A stretch of DNA of 64,000 bases from JACMLD01 sp038207265 (GCA_038207265.1 JBBQZZ010000011.1:62001-126000), one strand, 5' to 3'; positions 35,749-44,194 are shown, numbered from the stretch's first letter. Numbers and translations are program-made. Notes: generated from the sequence alone by a model not told the origin.

Positions 35749-36141
35749 ATGAGTCCGGGTATACAGTTATGGTATTTATTTATCCTGGCCATCCCCATTG
35801 CCTGTATTGCGTGGACAATCACCCACGAGGAGGTTTTCAAGGAGCCAAGGGAGTATTGTTTGCACAAGAGCGAAAATGCGAAATCTTTACTCATCCGCAA
35901 ATTTTTTTACCTCTTTACCTGCGAATATTGTTTTAGCCATTATGTAACCATCTTGTTTCTATTGATAACTCATTTCCATTTGTTATATAACGACTGGAGA
36001 GGTTACCTTGTTTCCGGCTTTTCCCTTATATGGGTTGCGAATATTTATATGAGTTTATTTGGACGTCTTCGCATAGAGTTAAAAAAAGAAAAGCTGGAAG
36101 TAAAAGTAAAAGAAGAGATTACTCAACATAAGGATGATTGA
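35749..36141 (+). CDS. Small membrane protein of unknown function
   Basis: A 130-residue protein with hydrophobic helices at about residues 5-23, 60-78 and 87-105, and a charged C-terminal tail (LKKEKLEVKVKEEITQHKDD). A FTCEYCFSHYV segment with two close cysteines lies between the helices and could bind a metal. I do not recognise the family. It is transcribed alone toward a convergent terminator. Confidence 0.6.
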   Translation: MSPGIQLWYLFILAIPIACIAWTITHEEVFKEPREYCLHKSENAKSLLIRKFFYLFTCEYCFSHYVTILFLLITHFHLLYNDWRGYLVSGFSLIWVANIYMSLFGRLRIELKKEKLEVKVKEEITQHKDD

Positions 36142-36159
36142 ATACATGGGCACAACTGT

Positions 36160-36200
36160 AAAAAAATAACCGCCATTGAATAGGTTTCAATGACGGCTGA
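36160..36200 (-). terminator. Intrinsic terminator after the DUF4920 gene
   Basis: An 11-bp stem with one mismatch, CCGCCATTGAA with TTCAATGACGG, is followed on the minus strand by a run of T. It lies between two convergent genes. Confidence 0.7.
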
Positions 36201-36249
36201 AAATAATACTGTTTTAGTCTAATACTATTGCTTGGTGAACCGGGAGCAA

Positions 36250-36645
36250 TTAAATTACTTCCAACCCGGTAGCCTGAATCGAAATTTCATTTTTGACTTT
36301 GTCTTTTTTAGCATTGCCTTTAACTACCACCATTTTACCATTCAAAGCCAGTGGCACAAAAAAAGAATCATCTTTTGTTTTGATGTATATCTTACCCGTT
36401 GATGTTTTCAAATACATAAAGCATCCTTTGGACTGGCATACATCTATAACAGTACCCTTAATATTTACTTCAGCTGTTGCATTGTTTTTCAGTAAAGCTG
36501 GAAGTTCATCTGCAGAAACAGCACTTTCAATCTTTACTTTTTCTCCAAAATGCGCCCCCTTATCAGCGGAAACTTTTGGCGGTTGTGCTATAACACTGGC
36601 AGCAATAAAAACGCCGGCAATCAAAAGCAGTAACATCTTTTTCAT
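36250..36645 (-). CDS. DUF4920 domain periplasmic protein
   Basis: A 131-residue exported protein with a signal peptide (residues 1-20, ending SVIAQ). An OB-fold-like domain follows, containing VNIKGTVIDVCQSKGCFMYL and IYIKTKDDSFFVPLAL, the DUF4920 pattern with a CxxxGC cysteine pair. Its function is unknown; the conserved cysteines suggest metal or redox contacts. It is a single gene with its own downstream terminator. Confidence 0.87.
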   Translation of the reverse strand: MKKMLLLLIAGVFIAASVIAQPPKVSADKGAHFGEKVKIESAVSADELPALLKNNATAEVNIKGTVIDVCQSKGCFMYLKTSTGKIYIKTKDDSFFVPLALNGKMVVVKGNAKKDKVKNEISIQATGLEVI

Positions 36646-36808
36646 ATGTAATTGTTTTGATTTAAAGTTTGTTCTTTAAAACTTTCATTTAGAAGTCCAA
36701 AATGATGACCGTTAAAAATTCAATACAAAAAAGATTTTCATTAACTTTTTACCAATTAAAAAAACCGTCGGCACGATGATTATACAAACATCCTTCCTCA
36801 CCGGCAAT

Positions 36809-36838
36809 AAAAAACCGGCATCTTTCGATACCGGCCTT
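36809..36838 (-). terminator. Intrinsic terminator after the T9SS cargo gene
   Basis: On the minus strand CCGGTAT and ATGCCGG pair around a short loop, followed by TTTTTTATT. It lies 31 bp after the stop codon. Confidence 0.7.
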
Positions 36839-36868
36839 TATCCGTTGTTCTGACCTTATAAAAAAGAG

Positions 36869-38224
36869 TTAATGTGCTATCATTAGTTTAGTAGTTTGCT
36901 CGGTACCATCAGCAGCAATTACTTTAAGAATATACATACCGCGCGGATACTGCTGTGTATTCATTGATACCATGGTAGTATTGTTGCCTGCTTTTTCACT
37001 TTGCAACACAGCACCAGACTGGTTGATTAATTTCACACTCCACCCACCGGTTGTACCGTTTACCGATACACTTACATTGTCAACTGATGGATTTGGATAG
37101 CATGTGATACCTTTCAATAAAGAGGCATGAATAGTTTTGATTTCAGAATAAGCTTGCTTACCATCAGAACCAACCATCTTCAGGCGATAGTAACCAACAC
37201 CCGCAAGCGCCGAATTATCAGTATACGAATAATGAGAAACATTAGACGCATAGCCTTTTGCCGCAACCGTTCCAATTTTATCCCAGGTAGAACCATTTGA
37301 GCTACGTTGAATATCAAAATATGCTGAATTTATTTCCTGCTGTGTAGACCAATCAAGGGCAACTTTATTATTATTTACCGAGCTTGCCGTAAATCCTGTT
37401 AATAAAACAGCCAGTGTAGAAGTAATTCCTGCAACACCATTAGAACTAAAAGTTGCCGGACCAAAGACAGTAGGTGCGCTCCACATACCACAAGCATTCT
37501 GACCAGGACCGCCACAGTTCATGGTACTGGCGGTACTTGGGTAAGTAGTGGTATAAGTTTTACTGTTACTGATTGAATTAAAAGAATTCCAGTTATAATA
37601 ATAGTTGTTATTATTTGCCAGCATAATGCCTGAGGTATTGTCGTAAATATTTAAAGCCGGGCCATTCATTTTCACATAAGCGTGACTGCTGAGCAAACCA
37701 TTACCGGCAAATATTTTACTTGTTTTTAAATTAACCGGACCTGCATTGGCATTAAAATAACTGTCGTCATTTAAATTGAATGTGCTTCCTGTTAAATCCA
37801 ACAGACCACCATTATTATTGAAGTATGAATTATCATTGAAAGTAAAAACTGAATTGGTAATTGTAACAGGCGTATTGGCTGAGACAGAACCTGTTCCTTT
37901 TACTGTCATGTTTACATTTGTAAAACTAGTAGTACCTGAATTTGGGTTCAGAGACTGACTATTCATTGTAATAGTATTGTTGCTGAATGTACAAGGCTGA
38001 CATACCACATTTTTCTTGATGTCTATAGTACCTCCATTAAAAGTGCAATTACTGCAGGTTCCTGCAGTATTAATCGTAAGTGTAACACCAAAAGCGATAT
38101 TGAAAGTACAATTACTGCAACTGGCTGAAAAGTTACCGTTTGAATTGACGGTATAAACAGTTTGAGCATTAGTGCTTAACACCGTAAGCGTAATAAGAGC
38201 AAGAATTGTAAAAATTTGTTTCAT
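36869..38224 (-). CDS. Secreted surface protein with T9SS type A sorting domain
   Basis: A 451-residue secreted protein starting at the ATG at 38224 (signal peptide MKQIFTILALITLTVLSTNA). The N-terminal third carries Cys-pair repeats (CSNCTFN twice, then CQPCTF) in a Gly/Thr/Asn-rich beta-helix-like stretch. Repeats of the form FNDNSYF and LNDDSYF follow, as in parallel beta-helix adhesins. Residues about 285-350 resemble a fibronectin-like module, and the last 80 residues are a type A sorting domain (CYPNPSVDNVSVSV, YPRGMYILKV). It should be exported by the Por/type IX system and attached to the surface or released. Confidence 0.85.
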   Translation of the reverse strand: MKQIFTILALITLTVLSTNAQTVYTVNSNGNFSASCSNCTFNIAFGVTLTINTAGTCSNCTFNGGTIDIKKNVVCQPCTFSNNTITMNSQSLNPNSGTTSFTNVNMTVKGTGSVSANTPVTITNSVFTFNDNSYFNNNGGLLDLTGSTFNLNDDSYFNANAGPVNLKTSKIFAGNGLLSSHAYVKMNGPALNIYDNTSGIMLANNNNYYYNWNSFNSISNSKTYTTTYPSTASTMNCGGPGQNACGMWSAPTVFGPATFSSNGVAGITSTLAVLLTGFTASSVNNNKVALDWSTQQEINSAYFDIQRSSNGSTWDKIGTVAAKGYASNVSHYSYTDNSALAGVGYYRLKMVGSDGKQAYSEIKTIHASLLKGITCYPNPSVDNVSVSVNGTTGGWSVKLINQSGAVLQSEKAGNNTTMVSMNTQQYPRGMYILKVIAADGTEQTTKLMIAH

Positions 38225-38677
38225 AAAGGTCTTTTTAAAGAATGACGGATGTGTTAGGTGTTTCCAACCAAGTGCCATTTTCTGTGCAATTGATTTTCAG
38301 CTTTTTACGTTTGAATAGTAAATACAAGCTTCCAATATTGGGAACAAGAATCTCAAATTGAGATTGAATATTCGGATAATTACCCGGTGCGCCGTGAAGC
38401 ATGATCCTGTTTGCAGAAACATAAATTGAGCTGATGGCAGAAAAGTACCGGCAAAAAAACGAAGGAAATTTTCCGATGCTTTCACTTCAAATTAGTTGTC
38501 CCCAGTAAAGACTGCTGCTATAATTGGCTTAATGGTTCTTACCTAATTAAGAAATTAGTGAGTTGTTCAGGATGTTCACGATAATCTCAGGAAACTTTGA
38601 AACAAATACTTCCATTGCAAATATTAATGCAACTTAATTTCTTCAGACTTTAATAGTGTTGAGACACATAAAATATG
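38225..38677. other. Intergenic region upstream of the T9SS cargo gene
   Basis: About 450 bp without a convincing gene; a 62-codon frame on the minus strand (38297-38485) lacks protein-like character. The region holds a perfect palindrome, AATCTCAA-A-TTGAGATT, at 38349-38365. It probably contains the promoter of the secreted protein. Confidence 0.4.
38349..38365. promoter_or_regulatory. Palindrome upstream of the T9SS cargo gene
   Basis: Two 8-bp arms, AATCTCAA and TTGAGATT, are separated by one base, about 125 bp before the start codon of the secreted protein. No T tract follows, so a regulator site is possible. Confidence 0.35.
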
Positions 38678-39841
38678 TTATTCGATTTTTAAACAGTCCG
38701 CTGCCGCTTTTGCTTTCTTCCTTAATTCATTCATGTCCGAACCGATTACATCGTTTACCAATGCAACTGCCATCCGTCGATAAGGACGAATGACCGGCTT
38801 ACCAAAAATCCGTATATCTGTATTTGTTAGCAGCAATGCTTTATCTATTCCGGTTATGACAAATTGGTCAGCCGATTTATTGGCCAGCACCACTGCACTG
38901 GCACCTGCTCTTTCCAATGATATTTCAGGAATCGGCAATCCCAATATAGCCCTCGCATGCAGATCAAACTCAGATAAATTTTGCGTGCCTGCTAAAGTCA
39001 CCATGCCAGTATCGTGCGGGCGCGGGCTAAGTTCAGAAAAATACACGCCCTTATCCGTTAGAAAAAATTCAACACCCCAAATTCCTGCGCCTGTCAAAGC
39101 ATTGGTAACCTTTCCTGCCATATTACAGGCCTCTTCATAATCTTTCCGGCTGATGGCCACAGGTTGCCAGCTTTCCTGGTAATCTCCACGCTCCTGCCGA
39201 TGGCCGATTGGTGGGCAAAACAAAGTGGCTGCATTTTTTTGCGTGACAGTCAGTAATGTAATCTCCGTATGAAATGAAATGAATTCTTCTACAATTACTT
39301 CGTTTATATCACCCCGTGAATTATTGATGGCATAGTTCCAAACCTGCTGCTGTTCTGCTGCGCGCTTCAATACAGATTGCCCTTTACCGCTGGAAGACAT
39401 CAACGGCTTTACTACACAGGGATAACCAATTTCATTTACTGCATTACTAAACGCTTCGAAGTTGGTTGCATAAAAATACCTGGCGGTTTTCAGTTGAAGT
39501 ATTTTACTCGCTAAATCGCGAATCAATTTCCTGTTCATTGTATAGTTGGCAGCCTTTGCACTTGGCACAACCTGCATGCCTTGCTTTTCGTACCCATAAA
39601 ATTGTTCGGTGCGGATGGCTTCAATCTCCGGCACGATCAGATCGGGGTGGTGTTTATGTACGATTGCATCCAGCTGCTCAGCATTCAGCATATCAATGAC
39701 TTCAACGCTATCGGCTACATGCATGGCAGGTGCATCCGCATAATTGTCGACGGCTATAACGGTTTGCCCCAATCGCTTTAATGAAATAACCAACTCTTTA
39801 CCCAACTCTCCGCTGCCCAGCAGCAATATTTTTTTATGCAT
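38678..39841 (-). CDS. purT: Formate-dependent phosphoribosylglycinamide formyltransferase
   Basis: A 387-residue ATP-grasp enzyme that uses formate and ATP to formylate GAR in purine synthesis. The N-terminal GSGELGKELVISLKRLG, the lid segment PLMSSSGKGQSVL near residue 156, and the HDTGMVTLAG region near residue 279 match PurT. Length is typical (about 390). No other purine genes are adjacent. Confidence 0.95.
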   Translation of the reverse strand: MHKKILLLGSGELGKELVISLKRLGQTVIAVDNYADAPAMHVADSVEVIDMLNAEQLDAIVHKHHPDLIVPEIEAIRTEQFYGYEKQGMQVVPSAKAANYTMNRKLIRDLASKILQLKTARYFYATNFEAFSNAVNEIGYPCVVKPLMSSSGKGQSVLKRAAEQQQVWNYAINNSRGDINEVIVEEFISFHTEITLLTVTQKNAATLFCPPIGHRQERGDYQESWQPVAISRKDYEEACNMAGKVTNALTGAGIWGVEFFLTDKGVYFSELSPRPHDTGMVTLAGTQNLSEFDLHARAILGLPIPEISLERAGASAVVLANKSADQFVITGIDKALLLTNTDIRIFGKPVIRPYRRMAVALVNDVIGSDMNELRKKAKAAADCLKIE

Positions 39842-39979
39842 GCCGCAAGGTAAATGATTTATAAAATAAAATAAACGACAGGATTTTCCACCACTTACAG
39901 GTTGTGGTTATCAGGAGTTAGCAATTTTTACCGCACGTTGTCATATTATCAGAAGCCAGTCGGGATTGTCATTTATCAT

Positions 39980-40429
39980 TTATCGTTTTTCAAAACGACC
40001 TGTCAGTTTTTTTATTTTTATCCGGTACATCACTTGCTTTACGCGGTTACTATCTTCCATTTCTCCTTTTTCCTGGTGTTCATGCGTATGAATGGTGCTG
40101 CTGGTCATTAAAGTAAGTACCTTGCCAAAAAGAATCTCTTTTGCTTTTTCAGCTTTTTTGCTTGCTAACTCTTCAAATTTTCCGTATACCAGCACACATT
40201 GCCAGTTAGCCATATCCGTCATGGTGTCTACTTCAAAACATACTTTTGGATTTTTACGCAGCATTTCGAGCTTGGTGCCTTCATTGGTTTGTCCATAAAG
40301 ATATTCTCCGTCATATGTATACGTTACAGGTACGATATAGGGCTGCTTTCCATCTGTGCAGGCTATTCTGCCCAATACCTGGCTTGAAAGAACATTCTTA
40401 ATCTGGAGATCATTTAATTTGCCCAACAT
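39980..40429 (-). CDS. Pyridoxamine 5'-phosphate oxidase-like (flavin-binding split barrel) protein
   Basis: A 149-residue split-barrel protein starting at the ATG at 40429; a TTG at 40468 would add 13 residues. It shows GRIACTDGKQPYIVPVTYTYDGEYLYG and CFEVDTM followed by WQCVLVYGKFEE (quoted in parts), the pattern of NimA/PNPOx-like flavin-binding proteins. Its activity is unknown. A TAACTTTG element lies on this strand at 40490-40483, and a GTGAG half-site 51.5 bp further upstream suggests shared control with other genes in this region. Confidence 0.82.
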   Translation of the reverse strand: MLGKLNDLQIKNVLSSQVLGRIACTDGKQPYIVPVTYTYDGEYLYGQTNEGTKLEMLRKNPKVCFEVDTMTDMANWQCVLVYGKFEELASKKAEKAKEILFGKVLTLMTSSTIHTHEHQEKGEMEDSNRVKQVMYRIKIKKLTGRFEKR

Positions 40430-40482
40430 ATCTTTTATTTTTAGCAGTAAAGAATTAGATGAATACAAACCAGCTATTCCCG

Positions 40483-40490
40483 CAAAGTTA
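40483..40490 (-). promoter_or_regulatory. -7 element for the PNPOx-like gene
   Basis: The minus strand reads TAACTTTG, a full TAnnTTTG match, about 55 bp before the start codon. A GTGAG half-site (plus strand 40544-40548) sits where a Crp/Fnr-type palindrome would be centred 51.5 bp upstream. Confidence 0.5.
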
Positions 40491-40593
40491 GCTGTGGTGG
40501 ATGCTCAGAAACCTGACTAGCATCAACCCCGCGGATAACTGTACTCACTTATAAATAATATTTTCTGCATTTGCTTTAGGTTAATATTTGGTT

Positions 40594-40782
40594 ATGCCAC
40601 GAAAAGCACCAGCAAAAGAACCCGTTGAAATTCCCAAACCCCGTAAGCATCCGCCTGAAACAGATCCGGATGCTATACCAGACAGTCCGGTTTGGCCAGA
40701 AACCGATCCGGATCTGATTCCGGATGACGATCCTTTCGAAACACCACCTGCAGAAATTCCGGAGCCGGGAGAAGGACCCTGA
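40594..40782 (+). CDS. Small Pro/Asp-rich protein
   Basis: A 62-residue protein made mainly of Pro, Asp and Glu. The near-repeat ETDPDAIPDSP and ETDPDLIPDDDP is seen both at protein and DNA level. It has no signal peptide or hydrophobic core and is surely disordered. The opposite strand has an open Gly/Ser frame, which is a shadow of the repeats. Function is unknown; the coding call depends on composition and the ATG at 40594. Confidence 0.5.
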   Translation: MPRKAPAKEPVEIPKPRKHPPETDPDAIPDSPVWPETDPDLIPDDDPFETPPAEIPEPGEGP

Positions 40783-40990
40783 TCAATACAATAAATAACA
40801 TACATGAAAATATTGCTATAGAGACTAACGCGCTCTTTTGCATGTACGGCAATTTGTTTATTTGTCAGCGGGGATCATTATTATGCTTATATCGTATCAG
40901 CAAAAAAGCAAACTGCTGATTTGAAAATAAATGCTATTGGAATCACTTATATTCCTGACACGCGTCATGACGATGCTTTTGTTGTTCTTT

Positions 40991-40998
40991 TAGCTTTG
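40991..40998 (+). promoter_or_regulatory. -7 element for the OsmC gene
   Basis: TAGCTTTG is a full TAnnTTTG match 18 bp before the start codon. A single ATCAC half-site at 40942-40946 is placed as in a palindrome centred 51.5 bp upstream. Confidence 0.55.
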
Positions 40999-41015
40999 TT
41001 TATAAAACAACCATT

Positions 41016-41555
41016 ATGACAGACATCAATCATTTGACCGGCAAAACAGAAAAGCAATTCTTTTTTGAAGTGCATTTGAACTGGCTGGAACAAAACCGTG
41101 GCATATTATATGCCCGTGACGTGAATGAGAATCTGCATGTAGCCACACCTACGGTATTTGGCGGGCACGGAAAAGAATGGAGCCCCGAGCATTTGTTTCT
41201 AAGTTCTATCAGCAGTTGTTTTATGAGTACCTACCTGGCCCTTGCAAAGAAAATGGATGTTGACATCAGCCATTTTGAATGCAGCGCTATTGGGCAAATA
41301 GAAACTGCAGAAGGCAAATACAAGTTTACGCATATCAATCTTTACCCCAGGGTTTTTATTGCGGATGAGCTATTCTTTGAAAAAGCAAATAGGGTATTGG
41401 AAAAAACACAAAAGTATTGCCTGGTAAGTAATTCTGTGAACGCGGCTATTATTTATCATTCAGAAATACTGGTGGACAAGCATCCGCGTCCGCAAAATGA
41501 GAGAGCAGATGCAATTAAAAGAAAGACAAATGAACCTGTCGGCAATACATATTGA
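41016..41555 (+). CDS. OsmC family protein
   Basis: A 179-residue OsmC-fold protein, here with GKEWSPEHLFLSSISSCFMST near residue 52 (partial quote), which contains the Cys of the peroxidatic pair. The second Cys lies in TQKYCLVSNSV near residue 132. OsmC/Ohr proteins reduce organic hydroperoxides through these cysteines. A C-terminal tail of about 30 residues rich in charge is extra. Two small genes follow closely, and the promoter features suggest regulation with the electron-transfer cluster downstream. Confidence 0.88.
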   Translation: MTDINHLTGKTEKQFFFEVHLNWLEQNRGILYARDVNENLHVATPTVFGGHGKEWSPEHLFLSSISSCFMSTYLALAKKMDVDISHFECSAIGQIETAEGKYKFTHINLYPRVFIADELFFEKANRVLEKTQKYCLVSNSVNAAIIYHSEILVDKHPRPQNERADAIKRKTNEPVGNTY

Positions 41556-41694
41556 TAACTTCAAACTGATGATTGCGGCCGCATGGTTTGTTGCCGCGTT
41601 AGTTGTAATTATGGGTTTCAGGTACATAAAAGCTTTGCTTATTTATGTGCTGGTGAAATTATATGAACTTTTTATACAACATAACCCGGTTTAG
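41530..41694 (+). CDS. Small single-helix membrane protein
   Basis: A 54-residue protein with one strong membrane helix (AAAWFVAALVVIMGF) and a basic flank. Its start overlaps the last 26 bases of the OsmC gene; alternatives are in-frame Met codons at 41497 and 41569, the last lying after the OsmC stop. It is followed after 2 bp by the next gene, so it likely belongs to the OsmC operon. The family is unknown. Confidence 0.5.
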   Translation: MNLSAIHIDNFKLMIAAAWFVAALVVIMGFRYIKALLIYVLVKLYELFIQHNPV

Positions 41695-41696
41695 TT

Positions 41697-42107
41697 ATGA
41701 TTTTAGAAATTGACGATACAAAAACAATTGAAGCAGTCACAAGAGAATTTACTGACTGCTATCCTTTTTTGAAAATTGAATTTTTTGATGCCCCGCACGG
41801 CTGGCAGCAGGCTTCTTCTTTTAATTACCTCTTACCGCCAGACAAAAAAATTGGCGAAATCAGGAAAAAACATACACCAGGTGTATTGGAAATACACGCC
41901 TGGCATAAAACCGGCACGGTAGAGCAGGCTTTTAAAAAAATATTTGGATTGAACATACAGGTATTCCGTCATCATGGAGCAGCATGGATACAAACTGCCG
42001 GCACGGATGATCTTACGCTGGAACAACAAAATGAAATAGCAAAAAACGCCACGCAGGAATTAATGTATGGTACAGACAGCAAATCGCAAAACAATCGAAC
42101 CGCATAA
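41697..42107 (+). CDS. Conserved small protein of unknown function
   Basis: A 136-residue soluble alpha/beta protein with the segments HAWHKTGTVEQAFKKIFGL and VFRHHGAAWIQTAGTDDLTLEQQNEIA (quoted in part). The C-terminal TDDLTLEQQN motif is common in small conserved Bacteroidetes proteins encoded near stress genes, but no function is known to me. It is the third gene of the OsmC unit. Confidence 0.6.
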   Translation: MILEIDDTKTIEAVTREFTDCYPFLKIEFFDAPHGWQQASSFNYLLPPDKKIGEIRKKHTPGVLEIHAWHKTGTVEQAFKKIFGLNIQVFRHHGAAWIQTAGTDDLTLEQQNEIAKNATQELMYGTDSKSQNNRTA

Positions 42108-42268
42108 CGGCTAATATTACAAGATTCAAACAATATAAAAATCATTTGTAACTTAATGCTCTCTTCGTCCGGCAATTTACAGTCCAAAATAGTTGACGGT
42201 TGAATAGCATATGGTGCGCCGGAATTAAACGATCATGCTTATGCGCTTTCAATAATTCACTTAGCCGT

Positions 42269-42796
42269 ATGGAAACAGAACTGGTTGCATATATCGAAAG
42301 ACTTGAATTGATGGCATTCTTTACCGGTTATCCGCTCGTTTATTCGATTGTTAAAGTCATTTCGGGAAACCTTCTCAAAAAGGATGCTTTGTTTGCAGGT
42401 AAAATGGTTAAACTGCTACCTTATGCGTATGCGCTTGCAGCCACATTGTTTATTGGTCTTGTAGTAAGAGATGCGCTTACCAGTTATAAAGCGGGTGTTC
42501 ATGAGCAATTGTTCTCTGCTTCTTTCTTTACAATCTGGGGTTGCCTGGCAATACTATGCTGGTTGCCCGGGGTTGCGAACAAACCTGTTCTAAGCTTGTA
42601 TCATAGCCTCGTATTTTTTTTCCTGCTGCTGAAAGACATTTTTTCCGATAAGGTATCGGCTCCGGATATCATCAGGAATGATATGAAAGTCTATACTGAT
42701 AGTCTTTTGCTGCATGTTGCCTGTTATCTACTAATATTTATAATCTTCCTCATTCTTAACAGGGTTTTCAAAAAACCAATGTCTTCTGCTAAATAG
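42269..42796 (+). CDS. Integral membrane protein of unknown function
   Basis: A 175-residue protein starting at the ATG at 42269; an in-frame ATG at 42200 would add a Cys-rich, unlikely leader. It has four hydrophobic helices (about residues 10-28, 43-62, 83-103 and 146-166). The family is not recognised. It lies about 160 bp after the preceding gene on the same strand, with no terminator seen between. Confidence 0.65.
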   Translation: METELVAYIERLELMAFFTGYPLVYSIVKVISGNLLKKDALFAGKMVKLLPYAYALAATLFIGLVVRDALTSYKAGVHEQLFSASFFTIWGCLAILCWLPGVANKPVLSLYHSLVFFFLLLKDIFSDKVSAPDIIRNDMKVYTDSLLLHVACYLLIFIIFLILNRVFKKPMSSAK

Positions 42797-42854
42797 AATT
42801 TTTTCCGCCAGCTTACTGGTTCAATTTAATCTGCCAGTAATTGGTTCCATTCAT

Positions 42855-42870
42855 TGTGATCTTAATCACA
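42855..42870 (+). promoter_or_regulatory. Crp/Fnr-type palindrome before the YceI gene
   Basis: TGTGATCTTAATCACA is a perfect 16-bp palindrome with half-sites TGTGA and TCACA. Its core GTGAT-N4-ATCAC is shared with three other sites downstream. The centre lies 51.5 bp before the TATTTTTG element. Confidence 0.75.
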
Positions 42871-42913
42871 TTGCTCTTTGATACAAGTCATGATTAATAA
42901 AACCACGTAGAAA

Positions 42914-42921
42914 TATTTTTG
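42914..42921 (+). promoter_or_regulatory. -7 element for the YceI gene
   Basis: TATTTTTG is a full TAnnTTTG match 55 bp before the start codon. A -33 TTG is missing, which fits an activator-dependent promoter. Confidence 0.7.
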
Positions 42922-42976
42922 TATTTGTAATTAATTATTCTCGTGAACATAATTTATAATCTTTAATTTTTTTTTT

Positions 42977-43768
42977 ATGAAACTATTAAACACTAAAATG
43001 CTTTTGGCCCTGCTTCTTTTAATAAGCGGCTATGGCTATTTCATCAGCTGCACACACGAGAACGTCGCTCCTCCTGCAGCAGCTACCAATACAGTTGTAA
43101 TCAACAGGGGTACTCAAATCTTTCTTCCGGGAACTATGTTGGTCGGAGATTCAAGCCAGTGGAAACTGGATAAAGTACACAGCAGCGTATTGTGGCAGGG
43201 TAGCTATATTGGTGCCGCTGGTTTATTGACTGGTCGCTTTAACCAATTTGGAATGCACGAAGTAACGGATGCAAAAATGATCACATACGCAACAACTGGT
43301 CAGCCATTAAAAGATACCTCATGGGCTTTTTATGAAAATGACCCTTCAAAAACTTACTTCAACGGTTATGTACAAATTAATACATCAAATACCGGCGAGC
43401 CAGGAAGGGATACAGGTTGCAATATATCAACACTAGGCACTACTAAAATCCAGAATGGTACACAAAACCTTTCCGTTGGTAACCTTGCTAAAATAAAAAC
43501 TACTAAAGTTGAATTCGATCCGTCATCATCAGCGTACATAGTAACGTTAGCGCTTACATGGCAGGGAAAACTGGCGGCGCCACTTACACAAACTATCGTA
43601 GGCAAGCTTAAATACATTCCAAGAGCTGTGGTTGGTACAACAACTAAATACAGCGTATTTGGTTTACAACTTTCATTTCAATTCAATTGCCGCGACTTTG
43701 GAGTTACCAGTACCAGTATCTCAGATAAACTGGAAATTGAATGCAATATGAACTTCAATAATAAATAA
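42977..43768 (+). CDS. YceI-like lipoprotein
   Basis: A 263-residue lipoprotein. The signal ends at YFISC, and the mature part shows the YceI opening WKLDKVHSSVLW near residue 62 and beta-barrel-like repeats up to LEIECNMNF. YceI proteins bind isoprenoid or lipid ligands in a lipocalin-like barrel. It is the first gene of a unit encoding a cytochrome lipoprotein and a DUF5777 protein, and is preceded by a Crp/Fnr-type site and -7 element. Confidence 0.82.
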   Translation: MKLLNTKMLLALLLLISGYGYFISCTHENVAPPAAATNTVVINRGTQIFLPGTMLVGDSSQWKLDKVHSSVLWQGSYIGAAGLLTGRFNQFGMHEVTDAKMITYATTGQPLKDTSWAFYENDPSKTYFNGYVQINTSNTGEPGRDTGCNISTLGTTKIQNGTQNLSVGNLAKIKTTKVEFDPSSSAYIVTLALTWQGKLAAPLTQTIVGKLKYIPRAVVGTTTKYSVFGLQLSFQFNCRDFGVTSTSISDKLEIECNMNFNNK

Positions 43769-43788
43769 TCACCCATAAAGAAAATACG

Positions 43789-44172
43789 ATGAAACGATTA
43801 TTAATATATACGGGGCTGTTGTTTGCTATTGTAGTTGCAACAACCGGTTGTTATCGCGATGTTATTCTGCCAGATGTTGCAGTAGATCCTGATGGTCCAC
43901 CGCAGGCTGTAAGCTTCAGCACTGACTTGGCACCATTGCTAAATTCCAGTTGCGCGTTGTCTGGTTGCCATGTAACGGGCGGTCACCAACCTTTTATGAC
44001 GACAGATATTTCTTACCTGCAGATAGTAAATGGTGGATTCGTAGATACATCCATACCCAAAGAGAGTATTATTTACAAAATGCTCAATGGAGAGATGAGA
44101 ACATACATGCCATCTGCAGCCAACAGGCAAAAAGTATATGACTGGATCAGAAATGGCGCGCCGAACAATTAA
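43789..44172 (+). CDS. Cytochrome c-like lipoprotein with CX4CH motif
   Basis: A 127-residue lipoprotein (lipobox near ATTGC). After a short linker it reads FSTDLAPLLNSSCALSGCH, i.e. a CX4CH heme-type motif instead of CXXCH, then HVTGGHQPF. A Met in YMPSAANRQKVYDWIRNGAP could be the axial ligand, as in small Bacteroidetes cytochrome lipoproteins. It lies 20 bp after the YceI gene and is followed by the DUF5777 gene. Confidence 0.75.
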   Translation: MKRLLIYTGLLFAIVVATTGCYRDVILPDVAVDPDGPPQAVSFSTDLAPLLNSSCALSGCHVTGGHQPFMTTDISYLQIVNGGFVDTSIPKESIIYKMLNGEMRTYMPSAANRQKVYDWIRNGAPNN

Positions 44173-44194
44173 GCCAACTATAAAAAATACCAAA

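Noticed and set aside
38297..38485. 62-codon frame on the minus strand upstream of the T9SS cargo gene
   Set aside because: No protein-like character, no start context, and it covers the expected promoter region.
40581..40805. Gly/Ser-rich frame on the minus strand opposite the Pro/Asp-rich ORF
   Set aside because: It is the mirror of the plus-strand repeats; composition is fully explained by the repeat.
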